DNA of 5,317 nucleotides from Pseudomonadota bacterium (GCA_015222755.1 JADFVX010000027.1:1-5317), one strand, 5' to 3'; shown: positions 1-5,197, counted from the first letter of the stretch. The notes: generated by a model not told the origin, from the sequence alone. Numbers and translations are program-made.

Positions 1-223
1 CAGCCGACCGATCAACGGCATCCACATCGTAAGCGTTTTTAGCAAGGAACAAGGCATTTCTTCCCCCACCGCAGGCAAGATCAAGGGCCCTACCCTTTGG
101 CAGTCGGTACAGCTCTTCCCTCAAAAAGGCAGATGGTTCTACAGGCCGGCAAACCATGCCATCCCCCCCTTCTGTAAAAGTTTTTTCATCATTACTCTCA
201 CTTATTGACATCGATAGTTTCAT
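1..223 (-). CDS. Class I SAM-dependent methyltransferase, N-terminal part (cut by the window edge)
   Basis: The gene reads leftward out of the window, so only about 74 N-terminal residues are visible. Residues 46-62 read ALDLACGGGRNALFLAK. This is the glycine-rich motif I (LDLxCGxGxN) that binds S-adenosylmethionine in Rossmann-fold methyltransferases. The following VDAVDRS supplies the acidic residue (D71) expected at the end of strand 2, which contacts the ribose of the cofactor. The substrate cannot be told from this part; TehB-like and small-molecule methyltransferases share the motif. The first possible start is ATG at 223, just after an in-frame stop. In-frame ATGs also lie at 211 and 157. 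The ATG at 157 has a G-rich Shine-Dalgarno-like run (163-169) five bases upstream. The likely promoter would start RNA at about 222-223, so either the 223 start is leaderless or an internal ATG is used. The gene diverges from the DUF2288 gene. The family is firm; start and substrate are not. Confidence 0.85.
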   Translation of the reverse strand, partial: MKLSMSISESNDEKTFTEGGDGMVCRPVEPSAFLREELYRLPKGRALDLACGGGRNALFLAKNAYDVDAVDRSA

Positions 224-233
224 CAGCTAATCT
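205..233 (+). promoter_or_regulatory. Sigma70-type promoter for the DUF2288 gene
   Basis: A perfect TTGACA -35 box (205-210) is followed after exactly 17 bases by TAATCT (228-233), a 5-of-6 match to the -10 consensus. Transcription would begin near 240, giving a leader of about 35 bases before the ATG at 275. The -35 box lies inside the 5' end of the divergent methyltransferase gene if that gene starts at 223. This is read by eye, without a scoring matrix. Confidence 0.65.
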
Positions 234-258
234 ACCAGTCTCCTTTAAAAAATGTCAA
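229..258 (-). promoter_or_regulatory. Sigma70-type promoter for the methyltransferase gene, sharing its -10 with the opposite promoter
   Basis: On the minus strand a perfect TTGACA (258 down to 253) is followed after 18 bases by TAGATT (234 down to 229), a 4-of-6 match to the -10 consensus. Its -10 overlaps the plus-strand -10 (228-233) almost base for base. RNA polymerase could therefore occupy only one of the two promoters at a time. The predicted start, near 222-223, coincides with the first ATG of the methyltransferase. Confidence 0.5.
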
Positions 259-274
259 ACCCTAAGAGTCTGAG

Positions 275-592
275 ATGTCTGAAAAAAGCCTTTATAAAAA
301 TGACCCTGAGTCGATCAGAGAAAAGCTGGAAGGAGAGATAGGGCCTGCCGACTGGAAGGTGCTGAAGCCCCACTTTCTACGTGGCTCTATTATAATGATT
401 GCTCCCGACCTTGACATCATCGCTGTGGGTGTAGGGATCGCCATAGACGATGCCGTTCAGATAGAGGCGTGGATGAATGGCGGCAAGATAACAAAGCCTA
501 GCCAGACCGATGCCGATGGATGGGAAAAGGCCGGGACAGAGTTGACGGCCCTCGTCATTGATCCCTTCGTTCTGGTGCAGCAGCGGCAATGA
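275..592 (+). CDS. DUF2288 family protein
   Basis: A 105-residue protein that resembles the DUF2288 family over its whole length; the length is normal for the family. Features that fit are an N-terminal REKLEGEIGPADWKVL segment (residues 15-30), then FLRGSIIMIAPDLDIIAVGV (34-53), a tryptophan in the VQIEAWMNGGKI segment (61-72), a second tryptophan at 83, and the C-terminal PFVLVQ (97-102). There is no signal peptide or membrane segment, so it is probably a small cytosolic protein. The biochemical function of the family is unknown to me and none is claimed. The ATG at 275 has only a weak AAGAG-like site about ten bases upstream, but it is the natural start and a good promoter lies just upstream. 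The gene is transcribed alone, diverging from the methyltransferase, and the next gene has its own promoter candidate. Confidence 0.85.
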   Translation: MSEKSLYKNDPESIREKLEGEIGPADWKVLKPHFLRGSIIMIAPDLDIIAVGVGIAIDDAVQIEAWMNGGKITKPSQTDADGWEKAGTELTALVIDPFVLVQQRQ

Positions 593-619
593 TTTAAACT
601 TTTAAAAAAAAAGTAAATC

Positions 620-628
620 TGCTAGAAT
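620..628 (+). promoter_or_regulatory. Candidate extended -10 promoter element upstream of tkt
   Basis: TGC followed by TAGAAT matches the extended -10 form (TGnTATAAT) with one mismatch in the hexamer. The upstream region is a run of A and T with no good -35 box; TTTAAA at 601-606, spaced 16 bases away, is the best available. Transcription from here would start at about 635 and give a leader of roughly 50 bases before the tkt start. The same nine bases recur upstream of ppnP. Confidence 0.4.
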
Positions 629-673
629 CACCTCTCATTTTTTGTTCAAAAAAAACCGAAAAATACCTATTCC

Positions 674-679
674 AGGAGG
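674..679 (+). promoter_or_regulatory. Strong ribosome binding site fixing the tkt TTG start
   Basis: AGGAGG is a full complement of the anti-Shine-Dalgarno core. It sits five bases before the TTG at 685. No in-frame ATG lies near the conserved N-terminus (residue 20 is the first internal Met and lies within the conserved fold), so the TTG start is well supported. Confidence 0.8.
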
Positions 680-684
680 AACAA

Positions 685-2691
685 TTGGACACGACAAAGC
701 TCGACAAGGCGCTGGCAGAAAAGGCGGTAAACACCATCAAGATGCTCTCCGTAGACGCCATCGACAAGGCAAACTCCGGTCATCCCGGCCTGCCTATGGG
801 TTGTTCAGATATCGCCTTTGTCCTCTGGAACGAGTTCCTCCGTTTTAACCCGAAAGACCCCGAATGGCCAAACAGGGACCGCTTTGTCCTCTCCGCTGGT
901 CACGGCTCGGCCCTTGTCTATTCCCTGCTCCATCTCTACGGTTTTGATCTCTCCATGGATGAGATCAAAAACTTCCGCCAGTGGGGAAGTAAGACGCCGG
1001 GACACCCAGAGTACGGGCACACACCCGGTATAGAGACGACGACGGGCCCACTTGGGCAGGGTTTTGCCAACGGTGTAGGTATGGCGCTGGCTGAGCGCGT
1101 GCTGGCAAACAAGTTCAACAAGAATGGCACTGTCATCGACCACTTCATATACTCCCTCGCCGGAGACGGCGATATGATGGAAGGTATTACCTCCGAGGCG
1201 GCATCTATCGCCGGACATCTCGGTCTTGGCAAGTTGATCTACGTCTACGACAGCAACCAGATCACTATCGAGGGAGATACTAACTTCACCTTCTCCGAGG
1301 ATGTCGGCAAGCGCTTCGAGGCCTACAACTGGCAGGTACTAAATGTAGACGGCTACGATCATCGCGCCATCCGCGAGGCGATCATTGCCGGACAGAAAGA
1401 AGTAAATCGACCCACCATGATAATTGCCAAGACAATCATAGGAAAGGGAAGTCCCAACAAGGCAAACAGCGCTTCGGCCCACGGCGAGGCGATGGGCGCT
1501 GAAGAGACAGCGCTCACCAAAAAGGCCATAGGCTTTCCCGATGAGACCTTCTACGTTCCTGAAGATGCGAAAGAACTTTTCAGCAATCGGGTTGAAGAGC
1601 TGAAGGCGGATTATAACAGCTGGCAGGCTACCTTTGAAAAGGCAATAAAGGGAGACAGCGAACTATCCACCTTCTGGGATGCACATGTAGGCAGCATTGT
1701 CCCGTCAGATATCGAGGAGAAACTCCTTGCCACCATTACAAAAGATTCCATCGCCACCCGTGCAGCATCGGGTGATATGATGCAGGTTGTCGCTAAAGAG
1801 GTACCGGCACTTATAGGTGGTTCCGCCGACCTGGCTCCCTCCACCAAGACAGCCATAAAGGGTTCTCCCTCCATCGCAAAAGGTGAGTTCACAGGTAAGA
1901 ACATCCACTTCGGTATACGAGAACATGCAATGGGCGCCATGATGAACGGTATGGCAGTCTACGACGGACTGATTCCCTACGGTTCCACCTTTCTCGTTTT
2001 TTCCGACTACGTGAGACCTGCAATAAGACTCTCTGCACTGATGAACCTCCAGGCAATATATGTATTTACACATGACTCAATATTTGTGGGTGAAGACGGT
2101 CCGACCCATGAGCCTGTTGAGCATATAACCTCGCTCCGTATTATCCCTAACCTGCAGGTAATCCGCCCAGCCGACGCAACAGAAACAGCGGCGGCGTGGA
2201 AGGCGGCGCTGGACAAGAAGGACGGGCCAACTGCGTTGATATTGACAAGGCAGAACCTGCCTGTAATCGACAGGACGAAGTACGCCTCCCAATCGAACCT
2301 GAAAAAAGGTGCCTACACGCTGGCCGACTGTTCCGGCACACCGGACATGGTGATCATGGCGAGTGGTTCCGAAGTGTCTCTTGCAATGGAGGCAGCAGAT
2401 ATGCTCACTGCAAAGGGCCAGAAGGTGCGCGTAGTATCCTTCCCTTCCGTTGAACTTTTTGAAGCGCAGGATGAAGGCTATAAGGACAGTGTTATCCCCA
2501 GGGACTGCAAAAAGCTCGTCGCCATAGAAGCAGGCTCAACCCTCGGCTGGTACAAGTATATAGGACGTGACGGCCTTGCCATCGGTATAGACCGTTTTGG
2601 CGCCTCTGCCCCTGCAAAGGAAGTGGCTAAGCACTACGGTATTAATGTTGAAGATGTGCTGAAAAAGATCGAGGAGAAGTGGGGGCTGTAA
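685..2691 (+). CDS. tkt: Transketolase
   Basis: A 668-residue cytosolic, thiamine-diphosphate-dependent enzyme that moves two-carbon ketol units between sugar phosphates in the non-oxidative pentose phosphate pathway. The length equals that of typical bacterial transketolases, and all three regions are present: a pyrophosphate-binding N-terminal domain (about 1-330), a pyrimidine-binding domain (about 350-525) and a C-terminal domain (about 545-660). Visible active-site features include SGHPGLPMG (His33), AGHGSAL (His73), TGPLGQG (120-126), and the cofactor motif GDGDMMEG (160-167) with DSN ending at Asn191, which binds the diphosphate and divalent metal. Others are SAHGE (His266), FGIREHAMG with the catalytic Glu413, the THDS and GEDGPTHEP segments (462-477), and TRQNLP (Arg522). 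Nothing essential is missing. The start is TTG at 685, with AGGAGG at 674-679 spaced five bases upstream, which decides this start. A strong terminator follows the gene, so it appears to be monocistronic. Confidence 0.98.
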   Translation: MDTTKLDKALAEKAVNTIKMLSVDAIDKANSGHPGLPMGCSDIAFVLWNEFLRFNPKDPEWPNRDRFVLSAGHGSALVYSLLHLYGFDLSMDEIKNFRQWGSKTPGHPEYGHTPGIETTTGPLGQGFANGVGMALAERVLANKFNKNGTVIDHFIYSLAGDGDMMEGITSEAASIAGHLGLGKLIYVYDSNQITIEGDTNFTFSEDVGKRFEAYNWQVLNVDGYDHRAIREAIIAGQKEVNRPTMIIAKTIIGKGSPNKANSASAHGEAMGAEETALTKKAIGFPDETFYVPEDAKELFSNRVEELKADYNSWQATFEKAIKGDSELSTFWDAHVGSIVPSDIEEKLLATITKDSIATRAASGDMMQVVAKEVPALIGGSADLAPSTKTAIKGSPSIAKGEFTGKNIHFGIREHAMGAMMNGMAVYDGLIPYGSTFLVFSDYVRPAIRLSALMNLQAIYVFTHDSIFVGEDGPTHEPVEHITSLRIIPNLQVIRPADATETAAAWKAALDKKDGPTALILTRQNLPVIDRTKYASQSNLKKGAYTLADCSGTPDMVIMASGSEVSLAMEAADMLTAKGQKVRVVSFPSVELFEAQDEGYKDSVIPRDCKKLVAIEAGSTLGWYKYIGRDGLAIGIDRFGASAPAKEVAKHYGINVEDVLKKIEEKWGL

Positions 2692-2739
2692 GAGCTACTT
2701 CTTCGTTGCTACTATTAAAAATACACAATATATCGCAGG

Positions 2740-2774
2740 AAAAAGGGTTGGCTCAAAAGGCTAACCCTTTTTTA
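2740..2774 (+). terminator. Rho-independent terminator after tkt
   Basis: The left arm (2740-2752, five A then GGGTTGGC) pairs with the right arm (2760-2772, GCTAACCC then T's) around a seven-base loop. The stem is 13 base pairs and ends in a T-rich tail. One position pairs as G-U only when the plus strand is transcribed (2750 with 2762); on the minus strand it would be a C-A mismatch. This assigns the element to tkt. Confidence 0.9.
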
Positions 2775-2780
2775 TTGCCT

Positions 2781-2789
2781 TGCTAGAAT
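2781..2789 (+). promoter_or_regulatory. Candidate extended -10 promoter element upstream of ppnP
   Basis: TGCTAGAAT is identical to the nine bases upstream of tkt. It lies just after the tkt terminator and about 110 bases before the ppnP start. No recognisable -35 box is present at the usual distance, where the terminator arm lies. A second similar sequence, TGCTATAGG (2793-2801), follows closely and could serve instead. The rest of the 2790-2890 leader is A+T-rich and shows no conserved riboswitch motif that I recognise. Confidence 0.3.
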
Positions 2790-2900
2790 TGTTGCTATAG
2801 GCTAAACCTCACCATTTAAGGACATTCTGTAAAAAATAATATTACATAATTAATTGCTGAATTTTAGCAGCCAACAATAAACTATTTAAGAGGTAAAACA

Positions 2901-3215
2901 ATGTCAGAATTTAAAGATGTCACAATAATCAAAAAAGCGAATGTCTACTTCGACGGCAAAGTCACTAGCCGGGCAATTGTTTTTGCTGATGGATCGAAAA
3001 AGACCCTCGGTGTTATGCTTCCCGGGGACTATGAGTTCAATACGGCGGAGAAGGAGGTCATAGAGGTGATTGCTGGAGAGATGGACGTGCTCCTGCCAGG
3101 GGCTGATGATTGGAAGACCTTCAAGGCGTGTGAGTCCTACGAAGTCCCGGCCAACTCGAAATTCAATCTCAAGATCAAGGTTCTAGCCGATTACTGCTGT
3201 TCCTTTGTGAAATAA
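2901..3215 (+). CDS. ppnP: Pyrimidine/purine nucleoside phosphorylase (DUF1255, YaiE/PpnP family)
   Basis: A 104-residue single-domain protein of the small cupin-like PpnP family (formerly YaiE, DUF1255). These enzymes split diverse purine and pyrimidine nucleosides with phosphate into the free base and ribose-1-phosphate, and they act in the cytosol. The family signature is visible in order: an ANVYFDGKVTSRAI segment (13-26), GVMLPGDYEFNTAEKEV (37-53), EVIAGEMDVLLPGADDW (55-71), and YEVPANSKFNLKI near 80-92. It is about ten residues longer than the E. coli protein, because of a slightly longer N-terminus and an extended loop. The ATG at 2901 has AAGAGGT (2888-2894) at a suitable six-base spacing. 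It lies downstream of tkt but beyond a strong terminator, so it is likely to have its own transcript. A link to ribose salvage through transketolase is plausible but inferred. Confidence 0.92.
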   Translation: MSEFKDVTIIKKANVYFDGKVTSRAIVFADGSKKTLGVMLPGDYEFNTAEKEVIEVIAGEMDVLLPGADDWKTFKACESYEVPANSKFNLKIKVLADYCCSFVK

Positions 3216-3251
3216 AATATCCCGATGCAAGTGGCAGCTTTTATTTTATTT
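3210..3251 (+). terminator. Weak A+T inverted repeat at the end of ppnP, possible terminator
   Basis: A perfect nine-base inverted repeat (AAATAAAAT at 3210-3218 and ATTTTATTT at 3243-3251) encloses a 24-base loop that holds a small TGC/GCA stem and a T-rich run. It overlaps the ppnP stop codon and touches the -35 box of the next gene. It lacks the GC-rich stem of a classical terminator, so the assignment is tentative. Confidence 0.3.
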
Positions 3252-3278
3252 GGCATTTACACTTTTCACATCTATACT
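3250..3278 (+). promoter_or_regulatory. Sigma70-type promoter for the DUF1232 gene, predicted leaderless start
   Basis: TTGGCA (3250-3255, 5 of 6) and TATACT (3273-3278, 5 of 6) are separated by exactly 17 bases. A transcription start about seven bases after the -10 falls at 3285-3286, the first base of the ATG. No Shine-Dalgarno sequence precedes that ATG, as expected for a leaderless message. The TTG at 3250 that could extend the reading frame is the start of the -35 box and is therefore not a credible start codon. Confidence 0.65.
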
Positions 3279-3285
3279 CTTTTTT

Positions 3286-3597
3286 ATGAAGCGATTCAGA
3301 CCAGGAAGAATAGATATCTCAAGCAAGCTTTTTCGTATCATCTATCATTTTCCACAACTTCTAAAAATATACTGGCGCCTCTTCTTTGACTACCGTGTGC
3401 CCTTTCACCTGAAAGCAATGCTTCTAACTGCTATAATCTACTTTCTCTCCCCTATAGACCTGATCCCCGAGATACTCAATCCCCTTCTTGGCTTTATGGA
3501 TGATATCCTTGTTATTTCCCTCGCCATGAAGGGCTTTATCAAGCTAGCGCCGCAGGACGTGGTTGCGGAACATGTAAGGGCCATACAAGGCAGCTGA
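3286..3597 (+). CDS. DUF1232 (YkvA-like) small membrane-associated protein
   Basis: A 103-residue protein carrying the DUF1232 signature. A basic, aromatic N-terminal half includes KIYWRLFFDYRVPFHLKAML (27-46). It leads into a hydrophobic segment with the hallmark YFLSPIDLIPE (52-62), then LGFMDDILV (68-76) and a short C-terminal helix. The hydrophobic stretch from about 43 to 80 suggests membrane association, and the basic N-terminus would favour the cytoplasmic side. The molecular function of the family is not established and none is assigned. The ATG at 3286 is preferred over an in-frame TTG at 3250 because the promoter overlaps the longer version and the domain is complete without it. It stands 70 bases after ppnP on the same strand but appears to be transcribed separately. 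No clear terminator follows. Confidence 0.88.
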   Translation: MKRFRPGRIDISSKLFRIIYHFPQLLKIYWRLFFDYRVPFHLKAMLLTAIIYFLSPIDLIPEILNPLLGFMDDILVISLAMKGFIKLAPQDVVAEHVRAIQGS

Positions 3598-3862
3598 GCA
3601 AAATCTACAGTTGTCTCACCTTTAACCTGTCAATATTTCTTTCTAACATAAGTCCAAACCCGCATTACTCACCTTCTCCTTGAGAGATTGACTTAAAGGT
3701 CTATTACCCCGCTCTACAGGCCAAGGCCTTGCTGCGACGACTCACCGACGGTAAAGCCTCTCTGCTTTTCAGAAGGAAAGTCTGAACGAAAATAATGCAA
3801 GGTGTCAATTTTAAAAAATTACTACAGATTTCGTGAGGTGGTTAATATTGAGGGCCTACAAT
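3598..3862. other. Intergenic region with an unexplained GC-richer segment (about 3660-3790)
   Basis: This lies between the convergent ends of the DUF1232 gene and the receiver gene. No gene with a start codon is seen. The flanks are A+T-rich, but 3660-3760 is richer in G+C. It holds the palindrome AAGGCCTT (3723-3730) and a direct repeat of CGACG (3735 and 3746). A six-base-pair hairpin with TTCAGA (3768-3773) and TCTGAA (3781-3786) arms and a seven-base loop follows; it has no T tail. On the minus strand about 32 codons are open without a start codon, ending RPLSQSLKEKVSNAGL and a few more residues. It could be a dispersed repeat or a gene remnant; I cannot identify it. Confidence 0.3.
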
Positions 3863-4273
3863 TCAGCAATTATGCTCATATTTGGATTTTTTGTCTATGA
3901 CGTCAGTCACCTTCCTCAAGAGCTCTTCAGGGCTGAAAGGTCGTATCAGAAGATTTTCCGCTATAAGAGGCTCCCTGCTCATTAGCTTGCAAGCGTCCTT
4001 CTGAAAAGTTGTTATTACGACAGAGGCATGCTCCGTTTCCTTATTATTCATTAATAAGTGACTGTCCATGTCCGGCATCTCTTTGTCTATAAGTATGATA
4101 TCCGGGTTTTCTTCCCAAATCCTTTGTGACATCTCGTGGCCACAGCCGGCTTCTACAACGTTTGCCCCAACATAGGTGAATGCGGTTGAGATAAAGAACC
4201 TGAATTTGCTGCACTCATTCACTACAAGCACCTTTTTCCCAAGCAGACGCGGATCACCTTTAAATTTGTTCAA
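3863..4273 (-). CDS. Stand-alone response regulator receiver domain protein with degenerate active site
   Basis: A 136-residue protein consisting of one CheY-like receiver domain (about 13-125) and no output domain. Strand 1 KKVLVVNE (13-20), the putative phosphoacceptor Asp63 in DIILIDKEMPDMD (58-70), the strand-4 threonine in VVITT (85-89) and the LLIRPFSPEELL segment (108-119) fit the fold. Two usual active-site features are altered. The acidic pair that binds magnesium is Asn19-Glu20 instead of two acids, and the conserved lysine of the KPF motif is Arg111. Phosphorylation may therefore be weak or absent, and it may act as a pseudo-receiver in protein binding; that is inference. The start is TTG at 4273, with GGGAG spaced eight bases upstream. 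The nearby ATG at 4280 is out of frame, and an in-frame stop lies just upstream. It follows the NarL-type regulator by 75 bases and has its own promoter candidate. Confidence 0.85.
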   Translation of the reverse strand: MNKFKGDPRLLGKKVLVVNECSKFRFFISTAFTYVGANVVEAGCGHEMSQRIWEENPDIILIDKEMPDMDSHLLMNNKETEHASVVITTFQKDACKLMSREPLIAENLLIRPFSPEELLRKVTDVIDKKSKYEHNC

Positions 4274-4301
4274 GCAACATACTCCCTATTCTCTTTAGTG
4301 G

Positions 4302-4330
4302 AATATAATAAAAACTTCCAGGCAAAACAA
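4302..4330 (-). promoter_or_regulatory. Sigma70-type promoter for the stand-alone receiver gene
   Basis: On the minus strand TTGTTT (4330 down to 4325) is followed after exactly 17 bases by TATATT (4307 down to 4302). Transcription would start near 4295, leaving a leader of about 20 bases that contains the GGGAG ribosome site before the TTG start. A short inverted repeat CCTCA/TGAGG (4333-4344) lies just upstream, between the stop codon of the preceding gene and this promoter. It is too tight and too poorly followed by T's to call a terminator, so read-through from the upstream regulator is also possible. Confidence 0.5.
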
Positions 4331-4348
4331 TCCCTCAACTGAGGCATC

Positions 4349-4975
4349 CTACGACCCATATTCTTTAGCGAACTTAATAGCCTCAAAACGGCTTTTAACA
4401 CCAAGCTTTTCGTAGATATTTTTAATATGAGTCCTAACCGTATGAGGACTTATATTCAACTCTAAAGCAATCTCCTTATAGGTAAGGCCATTTGACAAGT
4501 ACTGCATTACTTCATTCTCACGGTTTCCCAGAGAATCAATATATTGGGCATCCCCTTCCCTGAAGTTTTCTACAATAAATCTTGCGATCCTTGAGCTCAT
4601 AGGTGCTCCACCTTCCATAACATCTAAAACTGCCTGAACAAATTCTTTAGGCGAACCGCCCTTAAGTATATATCCGTGAATCCCTGTTCTGAAGGCGGAA
4701 AGAACTGTCTCTTTGTCCTCCATTCCACTATAAGCAATCGCCTTCAGGTTTAAAGAAGAGGTCTTTAAATCTTTCAAAAGTCCGATCCCCGACATACCAG
4801 GGAGATCAATATCCACAATAATCAGGTCAGGGCAGGTTTTACTAATCAGATAAAAAGCATCTTCAGCATCAGTCGCAACTCCAACGACAGAAAGTTTTGC
4901 TTCTTTATTAAGAACACTTTGCAGATACGAAAGCAATTCTTCATCGTCTTCAACCAAGAGTATTTTTACACGCAT
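4349..4975 (-). CDS. NarL/FixJ-family response regulator (receiver plus LuxR-type HTH)
   Basis: A 208-residue two-component response regulator, probably a cytosolic DNA-binding transcription factor. The receiver domain (about 3-118) has the complete active site: the acidic pair Asp10-Asp11 in LLVEDDEE, phosphoacceptor Asp55 in IIVDIDLPGMSG, Ser83 in AYSGMEDKE, and Lys105 in GYILKGGSP. A linker leads to a C-terminal LuxR-type helix-turn-helix (about 146-205) with NRENEVMQYLSNGLTYKEIA and the recognition helix in ISPHTVRTHIKNIYEKL. Architecture and length are those of a standard NarL/FixJ regulator. The start is placed at ATG 4975 because MRVKILLVEDD begins directly with strand 1. A TTG at 5008 would add 11 unlikely residues. 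The ribosome site is weak (GGA four bases before the ATG). No partner kinase lies in the window, so signal and targets are unknown. It may be co-transcribed with the receiver gene downstream. Confidence 0.95.
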   Translation of the reverse strand: MRVKILLVEDDEELLSYLQSVLNKEAKLSVVGVATDAEDAFYLISKTCPDLIIVDIDLPGMSGIGLLKDLKTSSLNLKAIAYSGMEDKETVLSAFRTGIHGYILKGGSPKEFVQAVLDVMEGGAPMSSRIARFIVENFREGDAQYIDSLGNRENEVMQYLSNGLTYKEIALELNISPHTVRTHIKNIYEKLGVKSRFEAIKFAKEYGS

Positions 4976-5029
4976 AAATCCAAGTTGACGTTGCACCCAG
5001 AACAACAAATGCCATCAGAGTAACGCATA

Positions 5030-5035
5030 AGTATA
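5030..5035 (-). promoter_or_regulatory. Possible -10 element (TATACT) near the NarL-type regulator
   Basis: TATACT on the minus strand would start RNA near 5023, about 48 bases before the ATG at 4975. No convincing -35 box is found 16-18 bases upstream. If it is real, the promoter probably needs an activator, and the repeated GCAT and GTATAC motifs around it would be candidate binding sites. Confidence 0.25.
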
Positions 5036-5167
5036 CTGCATACAATACCGCATCTGAGGTATACAGGAACAATAGTACTATTTTGCAGATTTGTCCTCCA
5101 AGCAGGAGGAGTTTGAGGAGATAGGAGAAGCTTTAGAAAAGCAGGTTTAAATGTGCCATGACTCGCC

Positions 5168-5197
5168 ATTATAAATAATAATTTATCAACTTCTTAA
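5168..5197 (-). promoter_or_regulatory. Candidate sigma70-type promoter reading toward the NarL-type regulator
   Basis: On the minus strand a perfect TATAAT -10 (5173 down to 5168) is preceded, 18 bases upstream, by TTAAGA (5197 down to 5192), a 4-of-6 match to the -35 consensus. Transcription would start near 5161, giving the regulator a long leader of about 185 bases. The A+T-rich context makes chance matches likely. Confidence 0.35.

Noticed and set aside
593..620. A+T palindrome (GATTT...AAATC with CTTTT/AAAAG) after the DUF2288 gene as a terminator
   Set aside because: The stem is almost entirely A-T with a bulge, and no T tract follows; it may simply be low-complexity sequence.
805..1232. 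Minus-strand open frames of 98-137 codons inside tkt
   Set aside because: They are antisense shadows of a highly conserved coding sequence, with no ribosome sites or recognisable domains.
3250..3285. Longer DUF1232 protein starting at TTG 3250
   Set aside because: That TTG is the start of a good -35 box, there is no strong ribosome site, and the 12 extra residues are not part of the domain.
3765..3790. Hairpin TTCAGA/TCTGAA as a terminator for the convergent genes
   Set aside because: The stem is only six base pairs with low GC, and no T-run follows on either strand.
3712..3800. Resemblance to a cyclic-di-GMP (GEMM) riboswitch, because of the ACAGGCCAAGGCC and GACGGTAAAGCC strings
   Set aside because: The GAAA tetraloop between paired arms and the 3' GGGTTGCCG-like segment are missing, the key motif has an inserted base, and no gene starts downstream on that strand.
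4333..4344. CCTCA/TGAGG inverted repeat between the two regulator genes as a terminator
   Set aside because: The two-base spacer is too short for a stable loop, and the T-run after it is weak.
4976..5008. Longer NarL-type regulator starting at TTG 5008
   Set aside because: The extra 11 residues precede the first beta strand, have no ribosome site, and are atypical for the family.
4966..5169. 67-codon minus-strand open frame overlapping the regulator start
   Set aside because: It has no ribosome site, a cysteine-rich low-quality translation and no recognisable family, and it overlaps a certain gene.
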